From JANQKX01 sp039028695 (lineage in GTDB: Bacteria > Pseudomonadota > Alphaproteobacteria > Kiloniellales > Kiloniellaceae), in assembly GCA_039028695.1 (NCBI GenBank), contig JBCCHN010000038.1, positions 1 through 42,270 on the forward strand: a stretch of 42,270 nt of DNA. The letters are read 5' to 3'. The translations under genes and the position numbers were made by a program. This document shows, in pieces, positions 31,386 through 40,981 of this stretch. A model generated the notes under the pieces. It saw only the letters and a program-made list of their open reading frames with translations. It was not told where the DNA came from and ran no database searches. Position 1 is the first letter of the stretch; every line of letters begins with the position of its first letter.

Positions 31386-32824
31386 CGGGGCAAGCCCTTT
31401 GGCAAGCAGACGCCGCGGCCCAGGCAACCGGCGGTCAGATGAAGGGCAATTGGTCACAGGGCCACGCCGATATCACCGGCATCTCCATCGACACCCGCAG
31501 CCTTGTGGCAGGTGATCTTTTTATCGCCTTACAAGGGCCAAAATTCGATGGCCATGATTATGTTGCGCAAGCCTTTGAGAAAGGTGCCGCTGCAGCCATG
31601 GTCCACCGCACGATCGAAGGTTTGGAAAACGACGCTGCACTTTTGATGGTCGACGATACTCTTGGCGCTCTTTGGCGCCTTGGCGCAGCCGGTAGAGAGC
31701 GCAGCAAGGCACGGTTTATCGCTGTTACCGGCAGTGTGGGTAAGACCAGCACAAAAGAAGCGCTGAAAAACTGCTTGTCAGCACAAGCACCAACTGCGGC
31801 GAGCCCTGGCAGCCTAAACAATCACTGGGGTGTCCCTCTTTCATTGGCGCGCATGGATCAAAATGCCACCTACGGGGTTTTTGAGTTGGGTATGAATAAC
31901 CCAGGAGAAATACTGGAGCTGGCCCGCCTGGTACGCCCGCAAATTGGACTCATCACCAATGTGGAGGCGGCTCATCTGGGGAATTTCGAGTCCATCGGCG
32001 CAATTGCCGATGCCAAATCCGAACTGTTTCAGGCCATGGACCGGGATGGTGTCGCAGTGCTCAACAGGGACCACCCCCTGTTCCATCATTTGCGGGACAA
32101 AGCAGAATTGGCCGGGGTCACCAAACTAATCACCTTCGGCCAGCATCAGGACTCCACTATTCGACTACTGAACCACACGCTAGAGCTAGATGGCAGCAGC
32201 GTTGAAGCCGATGTGGGCGGCAAAGAGATTCACTACCATGTCGGCGCTCCGGGATGGCATTGGGTGACCAACTCGCTCGCCGTTCTCGCAGCAAGTTTTG
32301 CCGCCGGTGCCGATGCTGCTACCGCCGGCCGGTCCTTGGCGGACCTTGAAGCCTTGAAAGGTCGAGGCGCACGTCATGTGATCCCCTATGATAGTGGGTC
32401 CTTTACGATCATTGATGAAAGTTACAATGCTAATCCTGCGTCCATGCGGGCGGCCATCAGTTTACTGGGACAAGCAGATCCGGCTGCCAATGGCCGTCGT
32501 GTTGCAGTTCTAGGCGATATGTTGGAATTGGGGCCGTCGTCCGGATACCTGCACCGGAAACTGAGCGAGCCTCTCCGCGAGGCTGAGGTGGATCTGGTGT
32601 ATTGTTGTGGCCCCGAAATGGAAAAGCTTTATCGCGCGCTGCCCAAGCGCTTGCAGGGTGGGCATTGCCCTAACTCGCAGGAACTGGCGCCAATGGTGAT
32701 CGAGGGTCTTGAGGTCAACGACGTTGTACTCATAAAGGGATCGTTGGGAAGCCGGATGGCAGTGATATTGGATGCGCTGCTCAATATCGAAGACACGCCC
32801 CCTAAGGCGGCAAATGGCGGTTAG
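31382..32824 (+). CDS. murF: UDP-MurNAc-pentapeptide synthetase MurF
   Basis: MurF joins D-Ala-D-Ala to the UDP-MurNAc tripeptide with ATP. The 480-residue protein shows GISIDTRSLVAGDLFIALQG, the P-loop VTGSVGKTSTKEAL, SPGSLNNHWGVPLSLARM, FELGMNNPGEI and IDESYNANPASMRAAI, in the order of the family. Ddl, encoded later in the same operon, supplies its dipeptide substrate. The start overlaps the murE stop as ATGA. Confidence 0.95.
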   Translation: MTGQALWQADAAAQATGGQMKGNWSQGHADITGISIDTRSLVAGDLFIALQGPKFDGHDYVAQAFEKGAAAAMVHRTIEGLENDAALLMVDDTLGALWRLGAAGRERSKARFIAVTGSVGKTSTKEALKNCLSAQAPTAASPGSLNNHWGVPLSLARMDQNATYGVFELGMNNPGEILELARLVRPQIGLITNVEAAHLGNFESIGAIADAKSELFQAMDRDGVAVLNRDHPLFHHLRDKAELAGVTKLITFGQHQDSTIRLLNHTLELDGSSVEADVGGKEIHYHVGAPGWHWVTNSLAVLAASFAAGADAATAGRSLADLEALKGRGARHVIPYDSGSFTIIDESYNANPASMRAAISLLGQADPAANGRRVAVLGDMLELGPSSGYLHRKLSEPLREAEVDLVYCCGPEMEKLYRALPKRLQGGHCPNSQELAPMVIEGLEVNDVVLIKGSLGSRMAVILDALLNIEDTPPKAANGG

Positions 32825-32835
32825 GAGTCTAGAGT

Positions 32836-33924
32836 ATGCTGTTTAATCTCCTGGGCCCCCTCGGAGAAGAATACCTCGCCTTCAACCTGTTCCGCTATCT
32901 GACTTTTCGCAGCGGCGGTGCGGTGGTGACCGCCCTTTTCATTTGTTTCTTGCTGGGCCCGAAGGTGATCAACTGGCTTAAGGCAAAACAAGGAGAAGGT
33001 CAGCCTATTCGAGAAGACGGGCCCGAAAGCCACCTCTTGACCAAGCAGGGCACCCCCACGATGGGCGGGTTGTTGATCCTGATCGCCATCACGATCTCCA
33101 CCATATTATGGGCCAACTTGACCAACATTTACGTTTGGTCCGTTCTGCTTGTGACCGTCGGCTTTGGTATGATCGGCTTTGCTGACGATTATCTCAAGCT
33201 GACAAAAAGAAACAGCAAGGGGTTGCCGGGCAAATTGAAACTGGCCGGGCAAATCCTGATTGGCGGCGCGGCGGCTTTATGGATTTCCTTAGAGGCGCCG
33301 GGCTCGTTGGAAAGTCATTTGGCCTTACCGTTTTTCAAGGACCTCCTGATCAATTTGGCATGGTTTTATATTCCCTTCGCCATTTTTGTCATGGTTGGGG
33401 CCTCTAACGCCGTCAATCTCACGGACGGTCTTGATGGTTTGGCAATTGTACCGGTGATGATCGCTGCGGGCTGTTTTGCCTTTATCGCTTATCTGACGGG
33501 GAACATCGTCTTTTCCGACTATCTACAACTTCACTATGTTCCAGGCGCCGGTGAGCTGGCGGTCTTTTGCGGTGCATTGGTGGGCGCCAGCTTAGGCTTT
33601 CTTTGGTTCAATGCCCCCCCAGCCATGGTTTTTATGGGGGACACGGGTTCGCTGAGCTGTGGCGGCGCCTTGGGATCAATCGCCGTAGTCACCAAGCATG
33701 AATTGGTGTTGGCCATCATTGGCGGTCTCTTTGTGCTCGAGACTGTGTCCGTTATTGTCCAGGTCGCCTCCTTCAAGCTGACTGGGCGTCGGGTTTTTCG
33801 TATGGCGCCACTCCATCATCACTTTGAGAAAAAGGGCTGGGCCGAGCCGACAATCGTCATTCGGTTTTGGATCATCGCGTCAATCCTGGCCTTGGCCGGA
33901 CTATCCACTTTGAAGTTAAGGTAG
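32836..33924 (+). CDS. mraY: Phospho-MurNAc-pentapeptide translocase MraY
   Basis: MraY transfers phospho-MurNAc-pentapeptide to undecaprenyl phosphate, making lipid I at the inner membrane. The 362-residue protein has about ten helices and the family motifs PTMGGLLIL, GFADDYLKLTKRNSKGL, SNAVNLTDGLDGLA, FMGDTGSLSCGG and APLHHHFEKKGW, with Asp residues in the active site. It begins 12 bases after murF, whose stop is inside its TAGGAG ribosome-binding site. Confidence 0.97.
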   Translation: MLFNLLGPLGEEYLAFNLFRYLTFRSGGAVVTALFICFLLGPKVINWLKAKQGEGQPIREDGPESHLLTKQGTPTMGGLLILIAITISTILWANLTNIYVWSVLLVTVGFGMIGFADDYLKLTKRNSKGLPGKLKLAGQILIGGAAALWISLEAPGSLESHLALPFFKDLLINLAWFYIPFAIFVMVGASNAVNLTDGLDGLAIVPVMIAAGCFAFIAYLTGNIVFSDYLQLHYVPGAGELAVFCGALVGASLGFLWFNAPPAMVFMGDTGSLSCGGALGSIAVVTKHELVLAIIGGLFVLETVSVIVQVASFKLTGRRVFRMAPLHHHFEKKGWAEPTIVIRFWIIASILALAGLSTLKLR

Positions 33925-33933
33925 GAAATTCCC

Positions 33934-35382
33934 TTGATCGATCTCGGGCACCTCAAAGGACAGACCATCGCCGTCTTCGGACTGGGTTTGTCCGGACGCG
34001 CCACGGTGACGGCGTTGACCCGCGCCGGCGTCGAGGTTTGGGCCTGGGACGATCAAGAATCCCGTCGCGATCAGCTAAAAACTGTCGGGACCGAGGCGGT
34101 GAACCTTTATGAGGCGGACTGGCAAAAGGTCGATGCCCTTATTTTGTCGCCGGGTATTCCTCACAGTTTTCCGACACCCCACCCCATCGCCGAAAAAGCG
34201 CAAGCGGCAAATTGCTCGATCATTGGCGACATTGAGTTGTTGGCCCAAGCACAGCGGCAGTCGAGATTCATCGGCATCACAGGGACAAACGGCAAGTCCA
34301 CCACAACCGCCCTGATCGGCCACATCCTAAAGGAGAGTGGCATTCCCTGCGCCATTGGCGGCAATTTGGGCATCCCGGCCCTCGATCTAGACTCCCTCGG
34401 CCCTGAGGGAATCTATGTGTTGGAAATGTCCTCCTACCAGTTGGAACTAACACCTTCGCTCACTTTCGACATCGCTGTTCTGCTGAACATTTCTCCGGAT
34501 CACTTAGAGCGTCATGGCGGCATGGAAGGCTACATCCAAGCCAAACGTCGGATCTTTAAAGGACAAAGCGGCGATCAAACCGCCATCATTGCCGTCGACG
34601 ATCAGATCAGTCAGGACATATTTGACGACCTCGCATCGCGAGAAGATCGACGAGTCGTGCCCGTTTCTTACGACTTGCCGCACCCTCGGGGTGCTTATGT
34701 ATTAGACGGTATCTTGTTTGATAGCCAAGGAGGTGCCGCTGCAAAGATTTATGATTTAGGCGGCCTGACAAACCTGCTGGGCAAACATAACTGGCAAAAT
34801 ATGGCCGCCGCCTATGCCGCTTGTTACGCCATCGGCCTTGAGCAAGAACAAATCATTTCTGGTCTGAAATCCTTCCCGGGATTACCTCACCGTCAGGAAC
34901 AGGTTGCGATCATCGATGGTGTGTCCTTTATCAACGATTCAAAGGCCACAAATGCTAGCGCCACGGCCAAGGCGTTGGCCTGCTATTCGCATATTTTTTG
35001 GATTGCCGGTGGCCGGTCCAAGGCAGGCGGTTTGGATGGCTTAGAAGGATTATTCCCCAACATCGCCGAAGTCTTCTTGATCGGCGAGGCCGCCAACGCC
35101 TTTGCCCGTCGCCTGGACGGCCAGTTGAATTTTCAGATTTGCGGTGACTTGGCCACCGCGATCCGCGCTGCGGCTAAAAGTGCCCACGAGTTTAGCCTTA
35201 CAAGGCCCATAACGGAAAAAGCTGACGCACCTGTGGTGCTCCTGTCACCTGCCTGCGCATCCTTCGATCAGTTTGAGAATTTCGAAAAACGCGGTGATGC
35301 TTTTCGACAAGCGGTTCGCGAGCTGGATACACCCATGCCCGGACAGAACCATTCCACCGCCGTTGCGGGGGGCGCCTCATGA
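33934..35382 (+). CDS. murD: UDP-MurNAc-L-alanine:D-glutamate ligase MurD
   Basis: MurD adds D-glutamate to UDP-MurNAc-L-Ala with ATP. The 482-residue protein begins with a Rossmann-like IAVFGLGLSGRATVTAL, has the P-loop GITGTNGKSTTTALI, then EMSSYQLELTP, LNISPDHLERHGGMEGY, FINDSKATNASATAKAL and VVLLSPACASFDQFENFEKRGD. The start is TTG at 33934 with TAGGAA upstream, nine bases after mraY. Its end overlaps ftsW as ATGA. Confidence 0.95.
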   Translation: MIDLGHLKGQTIAVFGLGLSGRATVTALTRAGVEVWAWDDQESRRDQLKTVGTEAVNLYEADWQKVDALILSPGIPHSFPTPHPIAEKAQAANCSIIGDIELLAQAQRQSRFIGITGTNGKSTTTALIGHILKESGIPCAIGGNLGIPALDLDSLGPEGIYVLEMSSYQLELTPSLTFDIAVLLNISPDHLERHGGMEGYIQAKRRIFKGQSGDQTAIIAVDDQISQDIFDDLASREDRRVVPVSYDLPHPRGAYVLDGILFDSQGGAAAKIYDLGGLTNLLGKHNWQNMAAAYAACYAIGLEQEQIISGLKSFPGLPHRQEQVAIIDGVSFINDSKATNASATAKALACYSHIFWIAGGRSKAGGLDGLEGLFPNIAEVFLIGEAANAFARRLDGQLNFQICGDLATAIRAAAKSAHEFSLTRPITEKADAPVVLLSPACASFDQFENFEKRGDAFRQAVRELDTPMPGQNHSTAVAGGAS

Positions 35383-36503
35383 GTGGATTTGCCCGCACGG
35401 ATACAAGTGTTTTGGGCCGCTGGTGGTGGACAGTGGACCGCTGGACCTTGGTGGCTATTTTCGCCCTGATGGGCTTTGGAGCGATCCTAATGCTCGCCGC
35501 ATCACCCGCGGCGGGTCAGCGCATCGGCTTAGACGCCTTTCACTTAGCTAGCCGGCAACTGGTGATCTTGCCCATCGCCGCCATTTTAGTGATTGCCGTT
35601 TCCTTGGTATCACCGCGGTGGATCCGTCGATTGGCCATCATTGGCCTGTTATGCACCTTGCTCTTGATGGTTCTAACCTTACTGCTAGGACCAGAAGTCA
35701 AGGGAGCGACAAGATGGTTGCCGGTCTTGGGCTTCACACTACAACCCTCCGAGTTCGTCAAGCCCTTGTTCGCCGTGGTGGCCGCTTGGATGTTCGCCAT
35801 GGAAAAAACCGACGAAAGCCTGCCGGGCGGCCGAATTGCGACAGGCTTATGGCTTTTGGTCGTGGCGCTTTTGCTGTTACAGCCCGATGTGGGTCAGGCT
35901 ATGCTGGTGACTGCCATATGGGGCGCTCAATTTTTCCTCGCCGGCCTGCCTTTGTATTGGGTTGCCTTGCTGGCTTTACTGCCGGTAGCCGGTCTGGCTG
36001 CTGCTTATTTCCTGCTGCCGCACGTAACGGCACGCATCAACAGCTTCCTCGATCCGGCAGCCGGCGATCACTATCAGATTGGTCGCTCCATCGAAGCCTT
36101 CATGAACGGCGGCCTATTCGGCCGTGGGCCCGGCGAGGGCACGGTCAAGGCACAACTGCCCGACGCTCACTCAGATTTCATTTTTGCCGTGGCGGGCGAG
36201 GAGCTGGGGCTGATTGCTTGCCTGTTGATTGTCGGCTTGTTCGCCTTTGTCGTCTTGCGCGGTTTTTCACGTTTGATGGAGGAAAACAATCTTTTCATCC
36301 TCTTGGCCGTGGCCGGCCTTTTGGTGCAATTCGGCCTGCAGGCGCTCATTAACATGGCATCGGCGCTGCACCTTATGCCCACCAAGGGCATGACCCTTCC
36401 GCTTATCAGTTACGGCGGATCATCCCTTTTGGCTTTGGGTATCAGTCTAGGCATGATTTTGTCCTTGACCCGACGCCGCGCGGGCTACGAGGGATCAACA
36501 TGA
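35379..36503 (+). CDS. ftsW: Septal peptidoglycan glycosyltransferase FtsW
   Basis: FtsW is the SEDS-family polymerase that, with FtsI, builds septal glycan strands from lipid II. The 374-residue protein has about ten membrane helices. Motifs include KGATRWLPVLGFTLQPSEFVKPLF (early), QPDVGQAML, FLAGLPLYWV, YQIGRSIEAFMNGGLFGRGPGEG, the stretch AHSDFIFAVAGEELGL and PTKGMTLPLISYGGSS near the end. It overlaps murD and murG by four bases. Confidence 0.96.
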   Translation: MSGFARTDTSVLGRWWWTVDRWTLVAIFALMGFGAILMLAASPAAGQRIGLDAFHLASRQLVILPIAAILVIAVSLVSPRWIRRLAIIGLLCTLLLMVLTLLLGPEVKGATRWLPVLGFTLQPSEFVKPLFAVVAAWMFAMEKTDESLPGGRIATGLWLLVVALLLLQPDVGQAMLVTAIWGAQFFLAGLPLYWVALLALLPVAGLAAAYFLLPHVTARINSFLDPAAGDHYQIGRSIEAFMNGGLFGRGPGEGTVKAQLPDAHSDFIFAVAGEELGLIACLLIVGLFAFVVLRGFSRLMEENNLFILLAVAGLLVQFGLQALINMASALHLMPTKGMTLPLISYGGSSLLALGISLGMILSLTRRRAGYEGST

Positions 36504-37666
36504 TCGGCGCAACGGCACAAAAAGTCGCGCTCGCGGCCGGTGGCACCGGGGGACATCTATTTCCTGCGCAGGCATTGGCCCGCGAGCTGAAGGCACGCGG
36601 CATTTCCTCTTTGCTGCTCACGGATCGACGGGGGTCGGGTTACGACCCGGCATCGTCGAGCGATTCTGATGTGACAGACTCCGATTTCATCGAACAGCAT
36701 GCGATCGCCGCCGGTGGCGTTGCAGGAAGCGGCCCGGTGAAGAGGGCGAAGAGCCTGGCCCAACTTTCCATAGGTTACCTGCAAGCACGAAAAATTCTGC
36801 GCCAATGCGGTGCCACCGCAGTTGTCGGCTTTGGCGGCTATCCATCGGTGCCCAGCGCCCTTGCCGGAAGCCACTTAGGGCTACCTCTTGTTCTGCACGA
36901 ACAAAACGCGGTGCTCGGTCGCGCTAATCGATTTCTAGCCCGCAGGGCGCAGGTAATTTGCACTTCGTTTGCGAAAGTCTCAGCCTTTGCCGACAATGAT
37001 CTGCAAAAAGTGGTTCTGACCGGTAACCCTGTCCGCGATCAAATCGCGCGAATCGGCGATGCCGCCTACCCTCACCCTAATCCCAATGATCTCATCGAAA
37101 TTTTGGTCGTGGGTGGCAGTCAGGGTGCCACTATTTTCAACGACGTGGTTCCCGCGGCCATTGCCAGCTTGCCGGAAGAATTGCGTCACCGACTCAAGGT
37201 GACCCAACAAGTGCCCGGAAACATGGTCGAGCGCATCGCCGGCGGTTACGATGCCTGTGACGTCGCCCATCAGCTCGCCGCCTTTTTTCACGATTTACCT
37301 CGGCACTTGTATCAGGCCCATCTGGTCATCGGTCGGGCCGGGGCCTCAACCGTTGCGGAATTGGCCATGGCCGGACGGCCAGCTATTTTGGTGCCCTATC
37401 CTTCCGCAACAGACGATCATCAAACCGCCAATGCTCAAGCCCTTACCGAGGTCGGGGGTGGCTGGTTGATTCCGCAATCAGCGCTCACCGTGGAAAGCCT
37501 TGCCGAGCGCCTGCTGTCTCTGCTGACCACCCCCGCGCTTTTGTCCAAAGCGGCCGACGGTGCCCGCGGCGCGGCGCATCCGCGTGCCGCGGGCCATCTG
37601 GCGGACGTTATTTGCCGGCTCTTTGAGGAAAACGGCGACACAAACCCTCAGGAGGTTGCGGCATGA
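36500..37666 (+). CDS. murG: UDP-GlcNAc:lipid I GlcNAc transferase MurG
   Basis: MurG converts lipid I to lipid II on the cytoplasmic face of the membrane. The 388-residue protein is of the GT-B fold. It has the N-terminal loop LAAGGTGGHLFPAQALA, VVGFGGYPSVPSALA, LHEQNAVLGRANRFLA, the second-domain GGSQGATIFND and a late AHLVIGRAGASTVAELAMAG with ILVPYPSATDDHQTANA. The family is usually about 355-370 residues; a Ser/Asp-rich insert near residue 50 accounts for some of the extra length. It overlaps ftsW and murC by four bases. Confidence 0.95.
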   Translation: MIGATAQKVALAAGGTGGHLFPAQALARELKARGISSLLLTDRRGSGYDPASSSDSDVTDSDFIEQHAIAAGGVAGSGPVKRAKSLAQLSIGYLQARKILRQCGATAVVGFGGYPSVPSALAGSHLGLPLVLHEQNAVLGRANRFLARRAQVICTSFAKVSAFADNDLQKVVLTGNPVRDQIARIGDAAYPHPNPNDLIEILVVGGSQGATIFNDVVPAAIASLPEELRHRLKVTQQVPGNMVERIAGGYDACDVAHQLAAFFHDLPRHLYQAHLVIGRAGASTVAELAMAGRPAILVPYPSATDDHQTANAQALTEVGGGWLIPQSALTVESLAERLLSLLTTPALLSKAADGARGAAHPRAAGHLADVICRLFEENGDTNPQEVAA

Positions 37667-39099
37667 AGCTGCCATTGGATTTGGGAATGATTCATTTTGT
37701 CGGCATCGGCGGCATCGGTATGAGCGGCATCGCTGAAATCTTGACTAACCTGGGCTATGCGGTTCAGGGCAGCGACGTGGCCGAGAACGCCAATGTGCAA
37801 AGATTGCGGACAATGGGTGTGGCGGTCCATGTGGGCCATCGGGCAAGCAACATCGGCGATGCTCAAGTCGTCGTCGTCTCTTCGGCCATCGACAAGGACA
37901 ATCCAGAAATTCAGGCAGCCAGAACCCGCTTCATTCCGATCGTCCGGCGTGCGGAAATGTTGGGAGAACTGATGCGCCTAAAATCCTCCGTCGCTGTCGG
38001 GGGCACCCATGGCAAGACGACCACCACGTCTTTGGTGGCCGCTTTGCTCGACGGCGGGGATTTTGATCCAACCGTAATCAACGGCGGCATTATCAACGCT
38101 TATGGCACCAATGCTCACTTGGGCCAGGGCGACTGGATGGTGGTCGAGGCGGACGAAAGCGACGGGAGCTTCACCAAGCTCCCCGCCACCATCGCGATCG
38201 TGACCAATATCGACCCGGAACACCTGGACTTCTACGGCTCTACCGAAGCGCTCCACAATGCCTTCGAGACGTTTGTCAAAAATATTCCTTTTTATGGCTT
38301 TGCTGTTTTGTGCATCGACCACCCTTCGGTCCAAGGCTTGATTGGGCGCATTGAGGATCGTCGGATCATCAGCTATGGCCAAAGCTCGCAAGCCGATGTG
38401 CGGGCAACAAACCTGCGCTTGAATGGCAATCATTCCAAATTTGACGTGATATCGACCCGCCGCGGCGACTCCTCGGTCCGCGAGTTGAAGGACATTCGTC
38501 TTCCCATGCTGGGCCAGCACAACGTGATGAACGCAGTCGCCGCCATTGCTGTGGCGCAGGAGATGGGAATCGGCGAGGCGCAAATCCGCATGGCCCTCAA
38601 TGGATTTTCGGGTGTCAAACGGCGTTTCACCAAAACCGGCGAAGTCCATGGCATCACGGTCATCGATGATTATGGGCATCATCCAGTGGAAATTTCCGCC
38701 GTGCTACGAGCCGCGCGCCAAGCAGCTGGCAGCCACAAGGTCATTGCTGTGGTACAGCCGCACCGCTATTCCCGCCTTGATGACCTTTTCGAGGACTTTT
38801 GCTCCTGTTTCAACGACGCCGACCAGGTTATCGTCGCCGACGTTTATGCCGCAGGAGAAGATCCGCGCCCCGGCGTCAATAGGGACGCGCTTGTGGAGGG
38901 CTTGCGACGTCATGGCCACCGTCAGTCCATGGCTCTGCCCGACCCGGAATGCCTTGCAGGGATGATAAAGAACTCGGCCCAAGCGGGGGATCTGGTCGTA
39001 TGCCTGGGCGCGGGCAGCATTTCCGCTTGGGCAAATGAACTCCCCGGATCCCTGGAGCGGCTTTTCGACGCCGGCGACCCCAAGTGCGTGGGAGCATGA
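37663..39099 (+). CDS. murC: UDP-MurNAc:L-alanine ligase MurC
   Basis: MurC adds the first residue, L-Ala, to UDP-MurNAc with ATP. The 478-residue protein starts IHFVGIGGIGMSGIAEIL, has the P-loop VGGTHGKTTTTSLVA, VVEADESDGSFTKLPATIAIVTNIDPEHLDFY, GVKRRFTKTGE, a DDYGHHPVEI motif, VVQPHRYSRLDDLFEDF and the C-terminal LVVCLGAGSISAWANELP. It overlaps murG and murB by four bases. Confidence 0.96.
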   Translation: MKLPLDLGMIHFVGIGGIGMSGIAEILTNLGYAVQGSDVAENANVQRLRTMGVAVHVGHRASNIGDAQVVVVSSAIDKDNPEIQAARTRFIPIVRRAEMLGELMRLKSSVAVGGTHGKTTTTSLVAALLDGGDFDPTVINGGIINAYGTNAHLGQGDWMVVEADESDGSFTKLPATIAIVTNIDPEHLDFYGSTEALHNAFETFVKNIPFYGFAVLCIDHPSVQGLIGRIEDRRIISYGQSSQADVRATNLRLNGNHSKFDVISTRRGDSSVRELKDIRLPMLGQHNVMNAVAAIAVAQEMGIGEAQIRMALNGFSGVKRRFTKTGEVHGITVIDDYGHHPVEISAVLRAARQAAGSHKVIAVVQPHRYSRLDDLFEDFCSCFNDADQVIVADVYAAGEDPRPGVNRDALVEGLRRHGHRQSMALPDPECLAGMIKNSAQAGDLVVCLGAGSISAWANELPGSLERLFDAGDPKCVGA

Positions 39100-40064
39100 T
39101 TTTGAACGCAATGGCCAACAGCGTACAAATTCCCTTGACGGAGCGGCTGCCAGAGGTGCGCGGTCGTTATAGTGAGGGCACCGAGCTGTCCAAGCTAACC
39201 TGGTTTAGGGTAGGCGGTCCGGCCGAGGTCTTGTTCCGCCCGGCCGACCAAGAGGACCTAAGCCACTTTCTTAAAGCCAAGCCGGCCGACACCCCCTTGG
39301 TCACCATCGGTGTCGGCTCCAACCTTTTGGTGCGCGACGGCGGCATTGACGGCGTGACTTTGCGTTTGGGACCGGCCTTCGCCGGCATCCGTTGTGAAGG
39401 AAGTCATGTTTTCTGTGGCGCCGCCGATCTGGATTTAAATGTCGCTGTTGCGGCTCAGAAAGCCGGGTTGGCGGGGTTGGAGTTTCTCAGCGGCATTCCA
39501 GGCAGCATCGGTGGCGCCTTGCGCATGAACGCTGGGGCCTATCATAGGGAAACCAAAGATGTGCTCGTCTGGGCCGAGGCTTTGGACCCTCAAGGCGAAC
39601 TCCATCGGCTTATGCCGAACGATTTGGGCTACGCCTACCGCCATTGCGGCCTGCCGGAAGACTGGATTTTTCTGCGCGCTTGTTTGCGGGCCGAGCCGGG
39701 GGATCCGAAACAAATCGGCGCCCTGATGTCCGACATCAAGGAGCGGCGTAGCCAAAGCCAACCCATCCGCAGCCGCACCGGTGGCAGCACCTTCAAAAAC
39801 CCTGAAGGGAAAAAAGCCTGGCAACTGATCGACAGCGCCGGGTGTCGTGGCCTGCGCCACGGCGGGGCGGAAGTGTCGCAGCAGCATTGTAATTTTTTAA
39901 TCAACACGGGCGAGGCCAGCGCCGCCGATTTGGAGGGTCTGGGTGAAGCCGTACGCCAGAGCGTCAAAGAAAAAAGTGGCGTTCAATTGGAATGGGAAAT
40001 TCGCCGACTTGGTCGGGCTCAGCCGGCTGCTCCCTTGTCTCCAAACAACGGAGGGAACAGATGA
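39096..40064 (+). CDS. murB: UDP-N-acetylenolpyruvoylglucosamine reductase MurB
   Basis: MurB is the FAD enzyme that reduces enolpyruvyl-UDP-GlcNAc to UDP-MurNAc with NADPH. The 322-residue protein has the FAD-binding stretches TWFRVGGPAEVLFRP, TIGVGSNLLVRDGGIDG and SGIPGSIGGALRMNAGAY. The catalytic Ser lies in GGSTFKNPEGKKAWQLID and the terminal Glu in VQLEWEIRRLG. The ATG at 39096 overlaps the murC stop as ATGA and follows GGGAG; a GTG at 39084 is less likely. It overlaps ddl by four bases. Confidence 0.95.
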   Translation: MILNAMANSVQIPLTERLPEVRGRYSEGTELSKLTWFRVGGPAEVLFRPADQEDLSHFLKAKPADTPLVTIGVGSNLLVRDGGIDGVTLRLGPAFAGIRCEGSHVFCGAADLDLNVAVAAQKAGLAGLEFLSGIPGSIGGALRMNAGAYHRETKDVLVWAEALDPQGELHRLMPNDLGYAYRHCGLPEDWIFLRACLRAEPGDPKQIGALMSDIKERRSQSQPIRSRTGGSTFKNPEGKKAWQLIDSAGCRGLRHGGAEVSQQHCNFLINTGEASAADLEGLGEAVRQSVKEKSGVQLEWEIRRLGRAQPAAPLSPNNGGNR

Positions 40065-40981
40065 GCAAGACCGTTGCGGTTCTGATGGGCGGCCGATCCG
40101 CCGAACGAGAGGTCTCCATGACCAGCGGCAAGGCCTGCGCCGCGGCGCTGCGCGAGGCTGGCTACACGGTCAAGGAGGTGATCGTCGGGCATGACATCGC
40201 GGCCTTGATTCAGGATCTCACCCCAAAGCCCGACGTGGTGTTCAATGCACTTCACGGTCGATGGGGAGAAGACGGCTGCATACAAGGCCTGCTGGAACTG
40301 CTGGACCTGACCTACACCCATTCAGGGGTCATGGCCTCGGCGCTGGCCATCGATAAGCAGGTCTCAAAACACATCGTCGCCACCGCCGGCATCACCAGTC
40401 CAGAAGGGCGTATCGTGACGCCTGAGGAATTGGAGCAGGGCGATCCCATGCCGCGTCCCTATGTGGTGAAGCCGGTCAATGAAGGCTCGTCAGTGGGCGT
40501 GCACATCGTACAGCCAGGCGACAATACACCGGTTTTTGACGACGAACTCAAACGGCTGGGCGACCGCCTGCTCATCGAAAAGTTCATTGCCGGGCGGGAA
40601 TTGACCGTCTCGGTGATGGGGGATCAACCCCTCGCCGTAACCGAAATTATTCCTAAGATCGGCTTTTACGACTATCGGGCCAAATACACAGATGGGAAGG
40701 CAGATCACGTTGTTCCCGCCGACATCCCCGCATCGGTCACCAAGGATGCCATGGATGCGGCCCTGGCCGCCCATCAAGCCCTTGGGTGCCGTGGCGTGTC
40801 CCGGTCGGATTTTCGTTATGACGACACGGAAAAGGATCCCGGCGACCTCTATTACTTGGAGACCAATACACAACCGGGCATGACCGCCTTGAGCCTGGTG
40901 CCCGAGCAAGCGAAATACCTGGGCATGTCTTTTCCCGATCTTTGCGCTTGGATGGTGGAGCACGCGACATGCGATTCCTAA
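40061..40981 (+). CDS. ddl: D-alanine--D-alanine ligase Ddl
   Basis: Ddl joins two D-Ala for MurF. The 306-residue protein has the ATP-grasp layout: VLMGGRSAEREVSMTSG, FNALHGRWGEDGCIQGLLELL, KPVNEGSSVGVHIV, LIEKFIAGRELTVSVMGD, CRGVSRSDFRYDD and the end YYLETNTQPGMTALSLVPEQA. The triad-type Glu and Tyr/Ser residues sit in their expected places. The ATG at 40061 follows GGAGGG and overlaps the murB stop; a longer frame from 39992 is not needed. It overlaps ftsQ by 13 bases. Confidence 0.95.
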   Translation: MSKTVAVLMGGRSAEREVSMTSGKACAAALREAGYTVKEVIVGHDIAALIQDLTPKPDVVFNALHGRWGEDGCIQGLLELLDLTYTHSGVMASALAIDKQVSKHIVATAGITSPEGRIVTPEELEQGDPMPRPYVVKPVNEGSSVGVHIVQPGDNTPVFDDELKRLGDRLLIEKFIAGRELTVSVMGDQPLAVTEIIPKIGFYDYRAKYTDGKADHVVPADIPASVTKDAMDAALAAHQALGCRGVSRSDFRYDDTEKDPGDLYYLETNTQPGMTALSLVPEQAKYLGMSFPDLCAWMVEHATCDS

